A stretch of 35,456 nt of DNA, taken from assembly GCA_936914905.1 (NCBI GenBank), contig CAKZGI010000352.1, positions 1 through 35,456 of the forward strand. The letters run 5' to 3'. Both the position numbers and the translations under genes were made by a program. Under the pieces are notes generated by a model, which was not told the origin of the DNA, did no database searches, and was given only the letters and a program-made list of their open reading frames with translations. This DNA is from an uncultured Trichormus sp. (lineage in GTDB: Bacteria; Cyanobacteriota; Cyanobacteriia; Cyanobacteriales; Nostocaceae). The first letter of the stretch is position 1, and every line of letters begins with the position of its first letter. This document shows, piece after piece, positions 1-7,828 of the stretch.

Positions 1-90
1 AAAATTTCTGGCGCACAGTGGAATGTTGAAAGTGTCTACCAAATCCTTTCCCTTCCTTGTGCTTATCTCAATGGTTTGTTTGCTATTTGA
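1..90 (+). CDS. 3' end of a gene, possibly a transposase (partial)
   Basis: An open frame runs in from the window edge and stops with TGA at 88-90, giving 29 residues that end YLNGLFAI. The pattern GAQWN ... YLNG resembles the C-terminal tail of some cyanobacterial insertion-sequence transposases (ISKra4-like), recalled from memory and not searched. The roughly 120 bases that follow hold no gene and may contain the element's end. Only the very C-terminus is visible, so neither domain nor integrity can be judged. Confidence 0.35.
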   Translation, partial: KISGAQWNVESVYQILSLPCAYLNGLFAI

Positions 91-212
91 GTCTTTCTGC
101 CAAAACTCGATGCTCCCAGAAAATCTATAGTGTAGATTTACAACCAGAGGTTTAGTGCTGAATGCTGACTTTATTGCTACACTGAAAAAAACACTACGAG
201 CGCGGGGGGTAT

Positions 213-952
213 ATGACCTCTACCACAAATATTTCTACATATGGAATTACTCTTCCAGATCATACTCAACTTCCAGAGTCTGATGGTACTTTTGTGAAAA
301 ATTCTTAGGAGTATCCTCAAAGCATTTTGCTAACAGAATCCATTAAGCGTATTTTACAAAAAATCCACCCTGATGGACAATATTGTATAGGTCAAAGTGG
401 TATTTACTGGCGTATTACTGATCCTCCAGAACCGGGTGCAGAAGCACCAGATTGGTTTTATGTGCTGAATGTGCCGCCTAGTATCAATGGTCAAATGCAT
501 GGTTCTTATATACTTTGGCAAGAGTATATTTCCCCATTGATTGTTTTAGAATTTGTTTCTGGTAATGGTGATGAAGAACGAGATAAAACTCCGTGGAAAG
601 GGAAATTGTGGATTTATGGACAGGTGATTCATCCTGCTCTTTATGGTATTTACAAAGTGAATAAGGCCAGTGTGGAAGTTTATAACTGATTGAAGGTAAG
701 TACGAATTATTACCAGCCAATGATCACGGACATTATCCTGTTGCGGCTTTGGGGGTTGAATTAGGAATTTGCTAAGGTGAATATCAAAATGTAGAATTGC
801 CTTGGTTAAGTTGGTGGGATTTAGATGGTAATTTGTTTTTAAGTGGAGAAGAACGGGCTGAAAAGGAATACCAACGGGCTGAACAGGAACGTCAGAAAAA
901 AGACCGCTTAATTGCCCAATTACGTTCTTTGGATATTGAACCAGAAGTATAA
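213..952 (+). pseudogene. Uma2-family (DUF820) endonuclease-like protein, decayed
   Basis: Reading from ATG 213 gives a Uma2/DUF820-type protein (PD-(D/E)XK fold, widespread and multicopy in cyanobacteria, function unclear). Recognisable blocks are LPDHTQLPESDGTF, the EAPDWFYV and SPLIVLEFVSGNGDEERD core, LLPAND, and a C-terminal charged coiled tail of the EERAEKEYQRAEQERQ type. Three lesions are visible. There is an in-frame TAG at 306-308. A one-base shift near 686 moves the frame from VEVYN to LIEGKYELL. A TAA follows GVELGIC near 771, where relatives have a Trp-Gln pair. The original reading resumes after each lesion, so this is a full-length gene remnant rather than several small genes. 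The longest intact piece, 327-689, lacks both ends and is unlikely to be functional. Confidence 0.8.
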
Positions 953-959
953 AATATAG

Positions 960-988
960 ATCCCCGACTTTTTGAAGAATCAGGGGAT
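960..988. terminator. Terminator-like hairpin or small repeat
   Basis: ATCCCC at 960-965 pairs with GGGGAT at 983-988, with weaker imperfect pairing inside (gactttttgaagaatc). It lies eight bases after the end of the decayed Uma2 gene. Its form resembles the CCCCGACTT...AAGTCGGGG hairpins scattered in cyanobacterial genomes. There is no strong T run on either side, so termination is uncertain. Confidence 0.35.
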
Positions 989-999
989 ATCATTTCTCT

Positions 1000-1157
1000 A
1001 ACTGATAACTGATAAGTAGTCGTGCAAAATAAATTGCACATTTAGAGGAGGGAACAGGGAACTTTTAAAAGGGAACAGATAAGCAATACAGAGATTTCTG
1101 TCTTTCTCAAAAATGTTTAATTGACTTTGCCCAGTTAGTTAGCTGATAACTGATAAC
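1000..1157. repeat. AACTGAT heptamer repeats flanking a short intergenic segment
   Basis: Tandem AACTGAT units occur at about 1000-1015 and again at 1142-1157, the second immediately after the sagB stop. Between them are a small hairpin (GTGCAA/TTGCAC, about 1022-1039) and a GGGAACAGGGAAC direct repeat. The same heptamer, on the other strand, is present upstream of the gene at 2776-2796 and near 21707. These are STRRs typical of Nostocales. Confidence 0.6.
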
Positions 1158-2687
1158 TTACCGTGGTCTGCCTAAAGTGCTGATATAGAGAACTGCTTCA
1201 TCAGCAGGAATACCTAAAACATCATTGACTTGATCGTCAAAGAAGCCCCCGATACCACTAACACCTATATTCAAGCGAATGGCTGCTAAATTAAGCTTTT
1301 GTCCTAAATGACCAGCATCCAGATGTAAATAACGGTAAACGCGATCACCATATTGAGCGATCGCTGTTTTCAAATCAGCAGTATGAAATATCACTGCTCC
1401 CGCATCCCGTCCTAATTCTTGTCCCAAACAAAGGAAGTGTAACTCACGGCGAAAATTCTTAAAGCGAATTTGTCTTAATTCCTGTGCTTTAGGTGCATAG
1501 TAGTAACAACCTGAATCAAGTCCTTTAACACCAGAAACAGCAATAAATGTTTCAATTAAATTCAGGTCAAAGTAATCGGGAGAATTATCTAAATTTTGGT
1601 CAATATAATTTTGTGGTTGGTAAGTAAAATCAAGTAACAGCTTAAGTTCATCGAAAGTTAGATTATCTCCACTGTAAGCACGAGTAGAACGACGCTTATA
1701 GATAGTATTTTCTAACTCTGAAAGATTTTGCCCCCAATCAATTGGTGTAGTAATAGTAGAAAGCTTGTCACAAAAAGGGAAATTATATTTGTCCTCTAAT
1801 GTGTTTTCTGTTTTTATGGTTGTTAAATCCTGCTGGCTTGTGCCAGATTGAATTTGGGTATGAAAATGAAAATATTTTAGCAGTTCACCATCAGGAATTG
1901 AGGGATAATTAGTGTCAATAGTAGAAGGCAATGCAGTTTTTCCCAAAGGCAAATTTTGTTTAACATCTAATAAATCTGCCAAAGCTATAACAACAGTTGC
2001 GCCTTCTTGTTCAGGATCAATATAAAGTAGATCATTGACGGCTTCATCAACAAAACCACCGATTAAATGGGGGCGATAATCAGTAATTGCTCCGGCTAAC
2101 TCAATATTACCTAAAAGATGTCCTGTATCTAGAAAAATCCGACGGTAAGCCCTATCTTCATAACGCCATATTGAACGATAAAAAACAGCAGTAGTAATGA
2201 TAGCCAGTTGGGTATTTTCTAAAGTAGGATGCCAAAAACAAGCTGCTTGTAAAGCTTGCCAAACATCATTTTCCCAATATTGCATTAGAGAATGAGTCCG
2301 ACACTGATAATTGTAGAGTCCAGCAGGTAACAATGGTGTACCACGAGAAAGCAAATATACCTCAGCAGGATATAAACCCCCTGCACTAGGTGCAGATCGC
2401 AAATATACCGCGCTCCCCATAGAAGGCATTTTTGCAGTCAGTCCGTAGCTGTGAAATAGTAGTTGGGAAAGTCTTTGCCACCATTTAGCATCTGGATTAT
2501 TAGCAAAAGACTCTGGTTGCTGTTGCAAATAGGGTTTTAGGTCATAATCAGAGCCAATTTTGTACTCTTTAAACGGTACTGGCTGTTTAGCCCAGTCTAA
2601 CCTCTGACTTTTAGAAGCCAGTGTCTCAGGGTCGTATTTAGTACGCTCATGGTAATGTTGGGCGATTGATTGGTGTATTTCTGGCAT
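1158..2687 (-). CDS. SagB/ThcOx-type dehydrogenase with two nitroreductase domains
   Basis: This is an FMN-dependent oxidoreductase of the nitroreductase superfamily, in the SagB/ThcOx group that in other systems oxidises azoline rings of ribosomal peptides to azoles. Two tandem nitroreductase-like halves are visible. The N-terminal half has RSAPSAGGLYPAE, the block YRRIFLDTGHLLGN and IGGFVDEAVNDLL. The C-terminal half has the flavin-phosphate type RRSTRAY, then YRYLHLDAGHLGQKL and GIGGFFDDQVNDVLG. The first half lacks the RRSxRxY motif. The frame is open from 2768, but I prefer the ATG at 2687 (MPEIHQSIAQHYHERTKYD), where relatives usually begin. No YcaO cyclodehydratase or precursor peptide is visible nearby, so the substrate is unknown. 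It is divergent from the hydrolase at 2836, with 67-148 bases between starts depending on the choice. Confidence 0.82.
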   Translation of the reverse strand: MPEIHQSIAQHYHERTKYDPETLASKSQRLDWAKQPVPFKEYKIGSDYDLKPYLQQQPESFANNPDAKWWQRLSQLLFHSYGLTAKMPSMGSAVYLRSAPSAGGLYPAEVYLLSRGTPLLPAGLYNYQCRTHSLMQYWENDVWQALQAACFWHPTLENTQLAIITTAVFYRSIWRYEDRAYRRIFLDTGHLLGNIELAGAITDYRPHLIGGFVDEAVNDLLYIDPEQEGATVVIALADLLDVKQNLPLGKTALPSTIDTNYPSIPDGELLKYFHFHTQIQSGTSQQDLTTIKTENTLEDKYNFPFCDKLSTITTPIDWGQNLSELENTIYKRRSTRAYSGDNLTFDELKLLLDFTYQPQNYIDQNLDNSPDYFDLNLIETFIAVSGVKGLDSGCYYYAPKAQELRQIRFKNFRRELHFLCLGQELGRDAGAVIFHTADLKTAIAQYGDRVYRYLHLDAGHLGQKLNLAAIRLNIGVSGIGGFFDDQVNDVLGIPADEAVLYISTLGRPR

Positions 2688-2775
2688 AGTAATTTTAATA
2701 TCCTCAAGGAGTGTTATTTCTTGATCTTGACATTCATCTGCCTTATTATTTCGTGCTAATGGGTACAATCCTTGA

Positions 2776-2796
2776 ATCAGTTATCAGTTATCAGTT
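2776..2796. repeat. Three tandem ATCAGTT heptamers in a divergent promoter region
   Basis: Three perfect copies of ATCAGTT lie end to end between the sagB-like gene and the alpha/beta hydrolase. The spacer is short, so the array falls within or next to the promoters of both genes and could alter spacing if copy number changes. Any effect on expression is inference. Confidence 0.75.
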
Positions 2797-2835
2797 TCTT
2801 TAATTTTCACCATTCTCTGTTCCTGATTATCAATT

Positions 2836-3687
2836 ATGAATTACCAAAGCATACCTGTACGTAAAAGCATAGTAATAGAGGATATGGAAATTTCTTACTT
2901 GGAATGGAACCAAGGTGAAAAACCATTGCTCTTATTACATGGTATGGCTGACAATGCCTTAGTTTGGTCTAGCTTGGGAAATTATTTAGTGGCAGATTAC
3001 CATATAGTCGCACCAGATATGCGTGGTCATGGAGAGAGTAGTAAACCAGAAAGAGATTATAGTTTTGAGAGTGCGATAGCAGACCTGGAAACATTAATGG
3101 ATAAACTAGGATGGACTACTGCTCATGTCGTCAGTCATTCCTGGACAGGTAAATTAGCAGCCATCTGGGCTAGACAAAATCCAGAATGCTTACAGAGTAT
3201 CACCCTGGTAGATCCAATTTTCATTTGGAAAATGCCCAAATTCTTGAAATTAACATTTCCCCTCTTGTACAGCGTTTTACCTTTCCTGAAAAGTATGGGA
3301 CCATTTGCCACTTATGAAGAAGCCGAACAAAAAATCAGACAACTCAGTCAATATCAAAACTGGAGTTCCATACAACAGCAAGTTTTCCAAGCTGGAATTG
3401 AACAAAAACCTGATGGAAGTTGGGGTAGCAAATTTACCATCGCTGCCCGTGACGGCATTTTTGACGCAGTTATGCAAGTACCAGGTTTTATCACCCCAGT
3501 TGATATTCCTGCCCTCTTTATACAACCAGAAAAAGGAGTAAACCGCCAAAATTGGCAAATTCAACCCTACAAAACCAACCTCAAAAACCTCACACTCAAG
3601 AAAGTTCCCGGTAATCATTGGCCATTTTTAACCGAACCAGAAGAATTTAATCAAACGGTAGCCGAATTCTTAGCAGAACAAAAATGA
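2836..3687 (+). CDS. Alpha/beta-hydrolase fold protein
   Basis: The 283-residue protein has the alpha/beta-hydrolase layout: the oxyanion-loop HGMADNALVW at about residues 35-44, the strand-turn DMRGHGESSKP at 61-71, a nucleophile elbow at 98-104, and the C-terminal catalytic His of GNHWPFLTEPEEF at His261. The elbow reads VSHSWTG, so Ser102 sits in S-H-S-W-T and not the usual G-x-S-x-G. The fourth-site acid is not certain; PALFIQPEKG occupies the usual PTLLIWGxxD place and lacks the canonical Asp. It could be an esterase/lipase-like enzyme with unusual active-site geometry or a weakly active relative. No signal peptide is seen. It is divergent from the SagB-like oxidoreductase, and a functional link is possible but unproven. 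Confidence 0.8.
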   Translation: MNYQSIPVRKSIVIEDMEISYLEWNQGEKPLLLLHGMADNALVWSSLGNYLVADYHIVAPDMRGHGESSKPERDYSFESAIADLETLMDKLGWTTAHVVSHSWTGKLAAIWARQNPECLQSITLVDPIFIWKMPKFLKLTFPLLYSVLPFLKSMGPFATYEEAEQKIRQLSQYQNWSSIQQQVFQAGIEQKPDGSWGSKFTIAARDGIFDAVMQVPGFITPVDIPALFIQPEKGVNRQNWQIQPYKTNLKNLTLKKVPGNHWPFLTEPEEFNQTVAEFLAEQK

Positions 3688-3757
3688 GATAATCTCAAAT
3701 TGGTAATGGGTAATTGGTAATTTTCTATTCTCCAGTCCCTAGTCCCCAGTCCCTATT

Positions 3758-5465
3758 ATGAGTCTTTATATTAACCCGATTTGTCCTCAACCTAAACACC
3801 CCGACCACGATGAAAACCGCTTTTGTCAAAGTTGTGGTTCTCAATTGGAATTATTAGGCCGTTATCGGGTACTGCCATTATTGAATGATAAAGCTGGGTT
3901 TAGTAAAGTCTATGAAAGATATCAACAAGACATACCGAAAATTATCAAAGTTATCAAATAAGAATTGGCCAATGATAGCAAAGCTGTCTCACTATTTCAG
4001 CAAGAAATAAATGTCCTATAACAATTACATCATCCTCGTATTCCCGAAGCAGAAGGGTATTTTCCATATCAAATCAGAGCAGGTTTAACCTTGCAATGCA
4101 TGGTGATAGAAAAAATTGAAGGACCCAATTTAGAACAATGGCTAAAACAACAACAAAACCTCCCCATTTCTGAAGGACAAGCCTTAGCTTGGTTCAAACA
4201 ATTAGCAGAAATTTTAGGCTTAGTTCACAACCAACAATATGTGCATCGAGATATTAAACCAGCCAATATTATGATTCGCCCAGATGGGCAATTAGTATTA
4301 ATTGATTTTGGTACGACCAGAGGAATTACTATAACTTATGTAGCTAATAATGGCGCTATGATATCCATTTCATCATCTGGCTATAGTCCCAGAGAACAAA
4401 TGCATGGTCAAGCCATTCCCCAATCAGATTTTTTTGTATTAGGATGCACCTTTGTATTTTTATTAACAGGATGTCAACCTGCTCAATTATATGATTCTCA
4501 CCTGGATATTTTAAAATGGCGACATCTAGCAAATAATGTTTCCCCATTACTATTAGATTTTATTGAAGTTTCAAATGAAATTAATCAACGTCCTGAAAAT
4601 GCTAGAAAAATATTAGATAAATTGACAGAACTGGAAAATCAACTTATAGGAAGTACCTCAGCAACAGTGAATATAGTCGGTGGTTAAACCACAGAAATCC
4701 TCCACCAAACAACCACCAATCGAACAGTTAAACCGCCACAACAACCACCTAAAATTACCATTATTCAGCCTGGTTCACCGGCTTATTAGTTTCCTTATTA
4801 TTGCTGTGGACAGTAGCACTAGCAAACCGAAATACTAAATTTACAGTTCTACCTGCCGACTATGGACAAACGCCAGTTAAAAGAGGCAAAGTAGATTATT
4901 TTCCTTATGAAGTTATGAAGAAGGCAAAGATACTAAAGGGAGAGTAGCAGAATTTAATATTGCAGTGTTATCAGTAGAATATAAATGGCAATTAGGCAGC
5001 ACCTATCAAATTAAATATAACGATCAAACTATTACCCTCGACTCTTTAAAATCTAACTTAGAACAAGAAGGTATACAGAGAATAATAGAAAATCCTAGTG
5101 AGATTATCTATGTGGGAACAGCTTCTTGTGAAGGTGATAAAACCGCCGAACAAAGTCGCGCTTTAGAGGGTTCCAAGCAAATTCAACTTTTAGTAAAAAA
5201 GATATTTAGTCAAACTTCTAGTGTTAAAGGTTATCGGTTATTAAATTTCGGACAATTTCAGAGAAAAGATTGTCAAGCGAGTCTAGATTCAACCGCCTAT
5301 CAACGCAGTATTATTATCATTGGAGTCAAGAAACAAGCTGAGGGATTCATTTTAGATGAAGCATTAAGAGATAGATTGGAGAAAAAACCATTTGCTGATT
5401 TTAAATTAGAAGATTATTCTCTTGGTTCAGCAGATAAATTTAAAACTACACCAAGTAACTTGTAA
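3758..5465 (+). pseudogene. 4-Cys-prefix Ser/Thr protein kinase with C-terminal periplasmic domain, decayed
   Basis: Conceptually joined, this is a cyanobacterial 4-Cys-prefix Ser/Thr kinase. It has an N-terminal zinc-ribbon-like prefix (INPIC...RFCQSCG), a glycine-loop region, catalytic loop HRDIKPANIMI, LIDFGT, a proline-rich linker, one membrane segment (LLVSLLLLWTVALA, about 4783-4824), and a C-terminal part with an OmpA-like IIYVGTASCEGD...EQSRALEGSKQ block. Lesions: the first prefix Cys is Tyr4; in-frame TAA at 3959-3961 and 4019-4021; TAA at 4685-4687; a frame change near 4780; and an exact 8-bp tandem duplication TTATGAAG at 4905-4912/4913-4920 that shifts the frame inside YEEGKDTKGR. 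The APE-like motif reads SPREQ where relatives have SAPEQ. The intact segment 4091-4687 retains the kinase core but lacks the ATP-binding lobe, so activity is unlikely. Confidence 0.85.
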
Positions 5466-5478
5466 TCTCTCTCCTCCT

Positions 5479-5999
5479 ATGCGTGAAATAAATATTATTC
5501 CCTTTATCGTCAAAAAAGCAGATATCAGCACCAAAAAACTAATCAGCCTCGCTCCCGAAAATTGGGTAAAATGGGTGACATAAATTCCCGACATTCTCAC
5601 CGGAGAAATTCTCAATTTAGAATTTCAATAGATCAGCCGGGAAAGCAAGGCAATGTATTAGTTAAAGCCACCAGCCCGAAGTACGGCGAATTTCTCGTAC
5701 TCAACGAGCTACAATTACGATATAAACCAGAAATGCCCAAACGAATGCGGGCTTATGCGGCATTAGCAGAAGAAAAATATTATCTTCCCATAAAGGAAAG
5801 GCTGTTAGGGATTGAGTTGGCTTTAGAGGTTAGATTTGGTGCTGAAGGTTTAGAACTGATACCGGAAATATCACAAATTTCTGATTTAGAACTTTTAAAA
5901 AATATTCAGAAAGGAGTTTTAACTGTAAATACTCTCAATGAATTGCAGAAATTGATGCAAAATATGAACTCCACTCAAAATGATATTAATCAAGATTAA
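5479..5999 (+). pseudogene. Rpn/DUF4351-like nuclease-related protein, decayed
   Basis: Starting at ATG 5479 (MREINIIPFIVKK) the frame is broken by TAA at 5581-5583 (in VT-stop-IPDI) and TAG at 5629-5631 (in EFQ-stop-ISRE). It then shifts by one frame between about 5631 and 5652, and continues as VLVKATSPKYGEFLVLNELQLRYKPEMPKRMRAYAALAEEKY. That middle block has the E-x-Q...R pattern of Rpn/PD-(D/E)XK-like proteins. The C-terminal LLGIELALEVRFGAEGLEL...NTLNELQ is the small helical domain that ends many DUF4351-type cyanobacterial proteins. The join YYLPIKERLLG suggests a long internal deletion, because relatives carry a further stretch between these blocks. It follows the decayed kinase by 13 bases. 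The family name is from memory; the decay itself is read directly. Confidence 0.65.
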
Positions 6000-6029
6000 T
6001 GAACCAGCTTAAATAAATCTTTGAATTGC

Positions 6030-6818
6030 TCATGCTCCCATTCCCGAATACCGCTTTAATCCTGCACGCCATAATAAACGATTAGCACCTATAAATATCA
6101 GCAACCAACCTAAAATTGATAAAAATCCCCTCGTTAAATCTACTGGTAGACCTACCAAAATACTGGCAGGGAAATTAATTAAATAGGGGAATGGTGTAAA
6201 CATTACTAAGTTTCGCACCGCTTCTGGAAAGACTTTTAAAGGTGCAATCATGCCCGATAAAAACAGAAAAAACAAAAACCAAACATTTTCTAAAGCTGTT
6301 GCTCTTTCTGTCCAAAATGCTAACATTGCCAGCGTGTACTGAATTAAAAAACGTAAAGCAAAAGCCAGCACTACAGACAAGGTAAAAAACACTAAATTTA
6401 CTAAATTAGGCACCCAAAAAGCTTGGGGATATAATAGAAAAAATAATCCTATTAATAGAAATACAAAAGGCATCCTGGCAAATCTTTCAGAAATATGGTT
6501 GGACAGATGGTGAAATACTGGGTCTATAGGTTGTAATAGTCGGAGTGATAGTTTACCTTGTACTACTTCTTTTTCAAATTCATAAATTACCCAAACAACG
6601 GTAAGTTGTCTAACCAGAAAAACAGCAAAAAAATAACGTGCAAAATCCACTGCTGTTAACTCAAAATTTCCTCCTTCTGCGGCTTTTATCCAGACACCCA
6701 TGAGAATAATTGGTAAAGAACCAGACAAAACCCATAATATTAGTTCTGATCGATATTCCAGCATATAGCTATAATATACTGTTAGTAGAGTCAGGGCTTT
6801 GTTGAAAAAAATTTTCAT
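6030..6818 (-). CDS. ABC-2 type transporter permease
   Basis: A 262-residue integral membrane protein with about six hydrophobic segments (for example LILWVLSGSLPIILMGVWI, FVFLLIGLFFLLYP, LVFFTLSVVLAFALRFLI and FLSILGWLLIFIGANRLLW). It matches the ABC-2 permeases of uncharacterised exporters (COG4587/COG3694, ABC2_membrane_6). The KEVVQGKLSLRLLQPIDP block between the first membrane segments is typical of the group. It is last in a three-gene minus-strand operon, 23 bases after the ATPase gene. Related systems often have two different permease genes; only one is present here, and what follows is a pseudogene on the opposite strand. It may homodimerise or pair with a subunit encoded elsewhere. 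The substrate is unknown. Confidence 0.85.
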   Translation of the reverse strand: MKIFFNKALTLLTVYYSYMLEYRSELILWVLSGSLPIILMGVWIKAAEGGNFELTAVDFARYFFAVFLVRQLTVVWVIYEFEKEVVQGKLSLRLLQPIDPVFHHLSNHISERFARMPFVFLLIGLFFLLYPQAFWVPNLVNLVFFTLSVVLAFALRFLIQYTLAMLAFWTERATALENVWFLFFLFLSGMIAPLKVFPEAVRNLVMFTPFPYLINFPASILVGLPVDLTRGFLSILGWLLIFIGANRLLWRAGLKRYSGMGA

Positions 6819-6841
6819 ATTTTTTATTTTGCTATTGTTTT

Positions 6842-7822
6842 TTAAACAACACCAGATTTAAAAACTCTGCCAATTACTTCTTCTACTGGTGGTTCAGTTA
6901 CTGTTAAATCAATCACGTCTAAATCAGCTAAAATTTGTGATACTGTGTGAGTGAGTGCTTCTCTCTGGACTATAAACCGCACTGCTCGTCCTTCTAAAAG
7001 TTGAATATCACCATAGGACATTAATTGTTCTGCTGGTAATGCTTGAGATAATTCAACATAAATTTCTCGGTAAGGTGCGAAGTTTTCTAATAGTCCATCT
7101 AATCTCCCATCATACATTAGCTTTCCTTGGAAAATTAATATCACTCGTTGACATAAAGCTGTGATATCTGCCATATAATGGCTTGTTAATAATACTGTTG
7201 CTTGATAAAGTTGATTGTATTCTCGTAAAAAGTCACGAACTCCAACTTGAGCATTTACGTCTAGTCCTAAAGTTGGTTCATCTAAAAATAAAACTTGGGG
7301 ATGGTGTAAAAGTGCTGCTAACAGTTCAGCTTTCATTCTTTCACCTAATGAAAGTTTTCTGACTGGTTGGGTTAGTTTACTTTCTAGAGATAGCATTTCT
7401 GTTAATTCACCAACTCGCCGATGAAGTTCTTTATCAGAAATGTTGTAAACGGCAGCGTTAATTTTTAAGGAATCTATTGCTGGTAAGTCCCAAATTAATT
7501 GCTGTTTCTGCCCCATAATTAGGGTGATTTTTTGTAAGAATGCTTCTTGACGACGAAAGGGATTATATCCAGCAACTTTGACTATGCCACTGGAAGGATG
7601 AATTAACCCTGTGAGCATTTTTAAAGTAGTAGTTTTTCCAGCACCATTGGGTCCTAAAAAACCGACTACTTCACCAGGTTCAATATTAAAAGAGACATCC
7701 TGAACAGCATTAATATTGCGATATATACGGCGAAAAAAGTGTGTGAGAGTCCCACGAAGACCAGGTTCTTTAATTGCTACTGGATAGTATTTACTCAGGT
7801 TTGCTGCTACGATGATTGACAT
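6842..7822 (-). CDS. ABC transporter ATP-binding protein (COG4586 type)
   Basis: This 326-residue ATPase powers the adjacent ABC-2 permease. It shows Walker A GPNGAGKTT (about residues 57-65), a Q-loop (IMGQKQQ), the signature LSLGERMKAEL (LSLGE, usual in this subgroup), Walker B VLFLDEPTLGLD and the switch-region His of LLTSHYMAD. A C-terminal extension (LPAEQLMSYGDIQL...VTEPPVEEVIGRVF) matches the tail of the family. Its start lies only six bases beyond the aarF stop, and its Shine-Dalgarno sequence overlaps the end of aarF, so translation is probably coupled. Such systems are exporters, but nothing visible shows the cargo. Confidence 0.9.
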   Translation of the reverse strand: MSIIVAANLSKYYPVAIKEPGLRGTLTHFFRRIYRNINAVQDVSFNIEPGEVVGFLGPNGAGKTTTLKMLTGLIHPSSGIVKVAGYNPFRRQEAFLQKITLIMGQKQQLIWDLPAIDSLKINAAVYNISDKELHRRVGELTEMLSLESKLTQPVRKLSLGERMKAELLAALLHHPQVLFLDEPTLGLDVNAQVGVRDFLREYNQLYQATVLLTSHYMADITALCQRVILIFQGKLMYDGRLDGLLENFAPYREIYVELSQALPAEQLMSYGDIQLLEGRAVRFIVQREALTHTVSQILADLDVIDLTVTEPPVEEVIGRVFKSGVV

Positions 7823-7828
7823 ACTATT

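Noticed and set aside
1158-2768. Longer SagB-like protein starting at 2768
   Set aside because: The extra 27 residues are polar and unlike relatives, and the region overlaps the likely promoter; the ATG at 2687 is the better start.
3277-3618. Minus-strand open frame inside the alpha/beta hydrolase gene
   Set aside because: It lies entirely within a well-supported gene on the other strand and its translation resembles no protein family.
5427-5615. Minus-strand open frame overlapping the decayed kinase and Rpn-like genes
   Set aside because: It is an antisense by-product of two recognisable pseudogenes on the plus strand.
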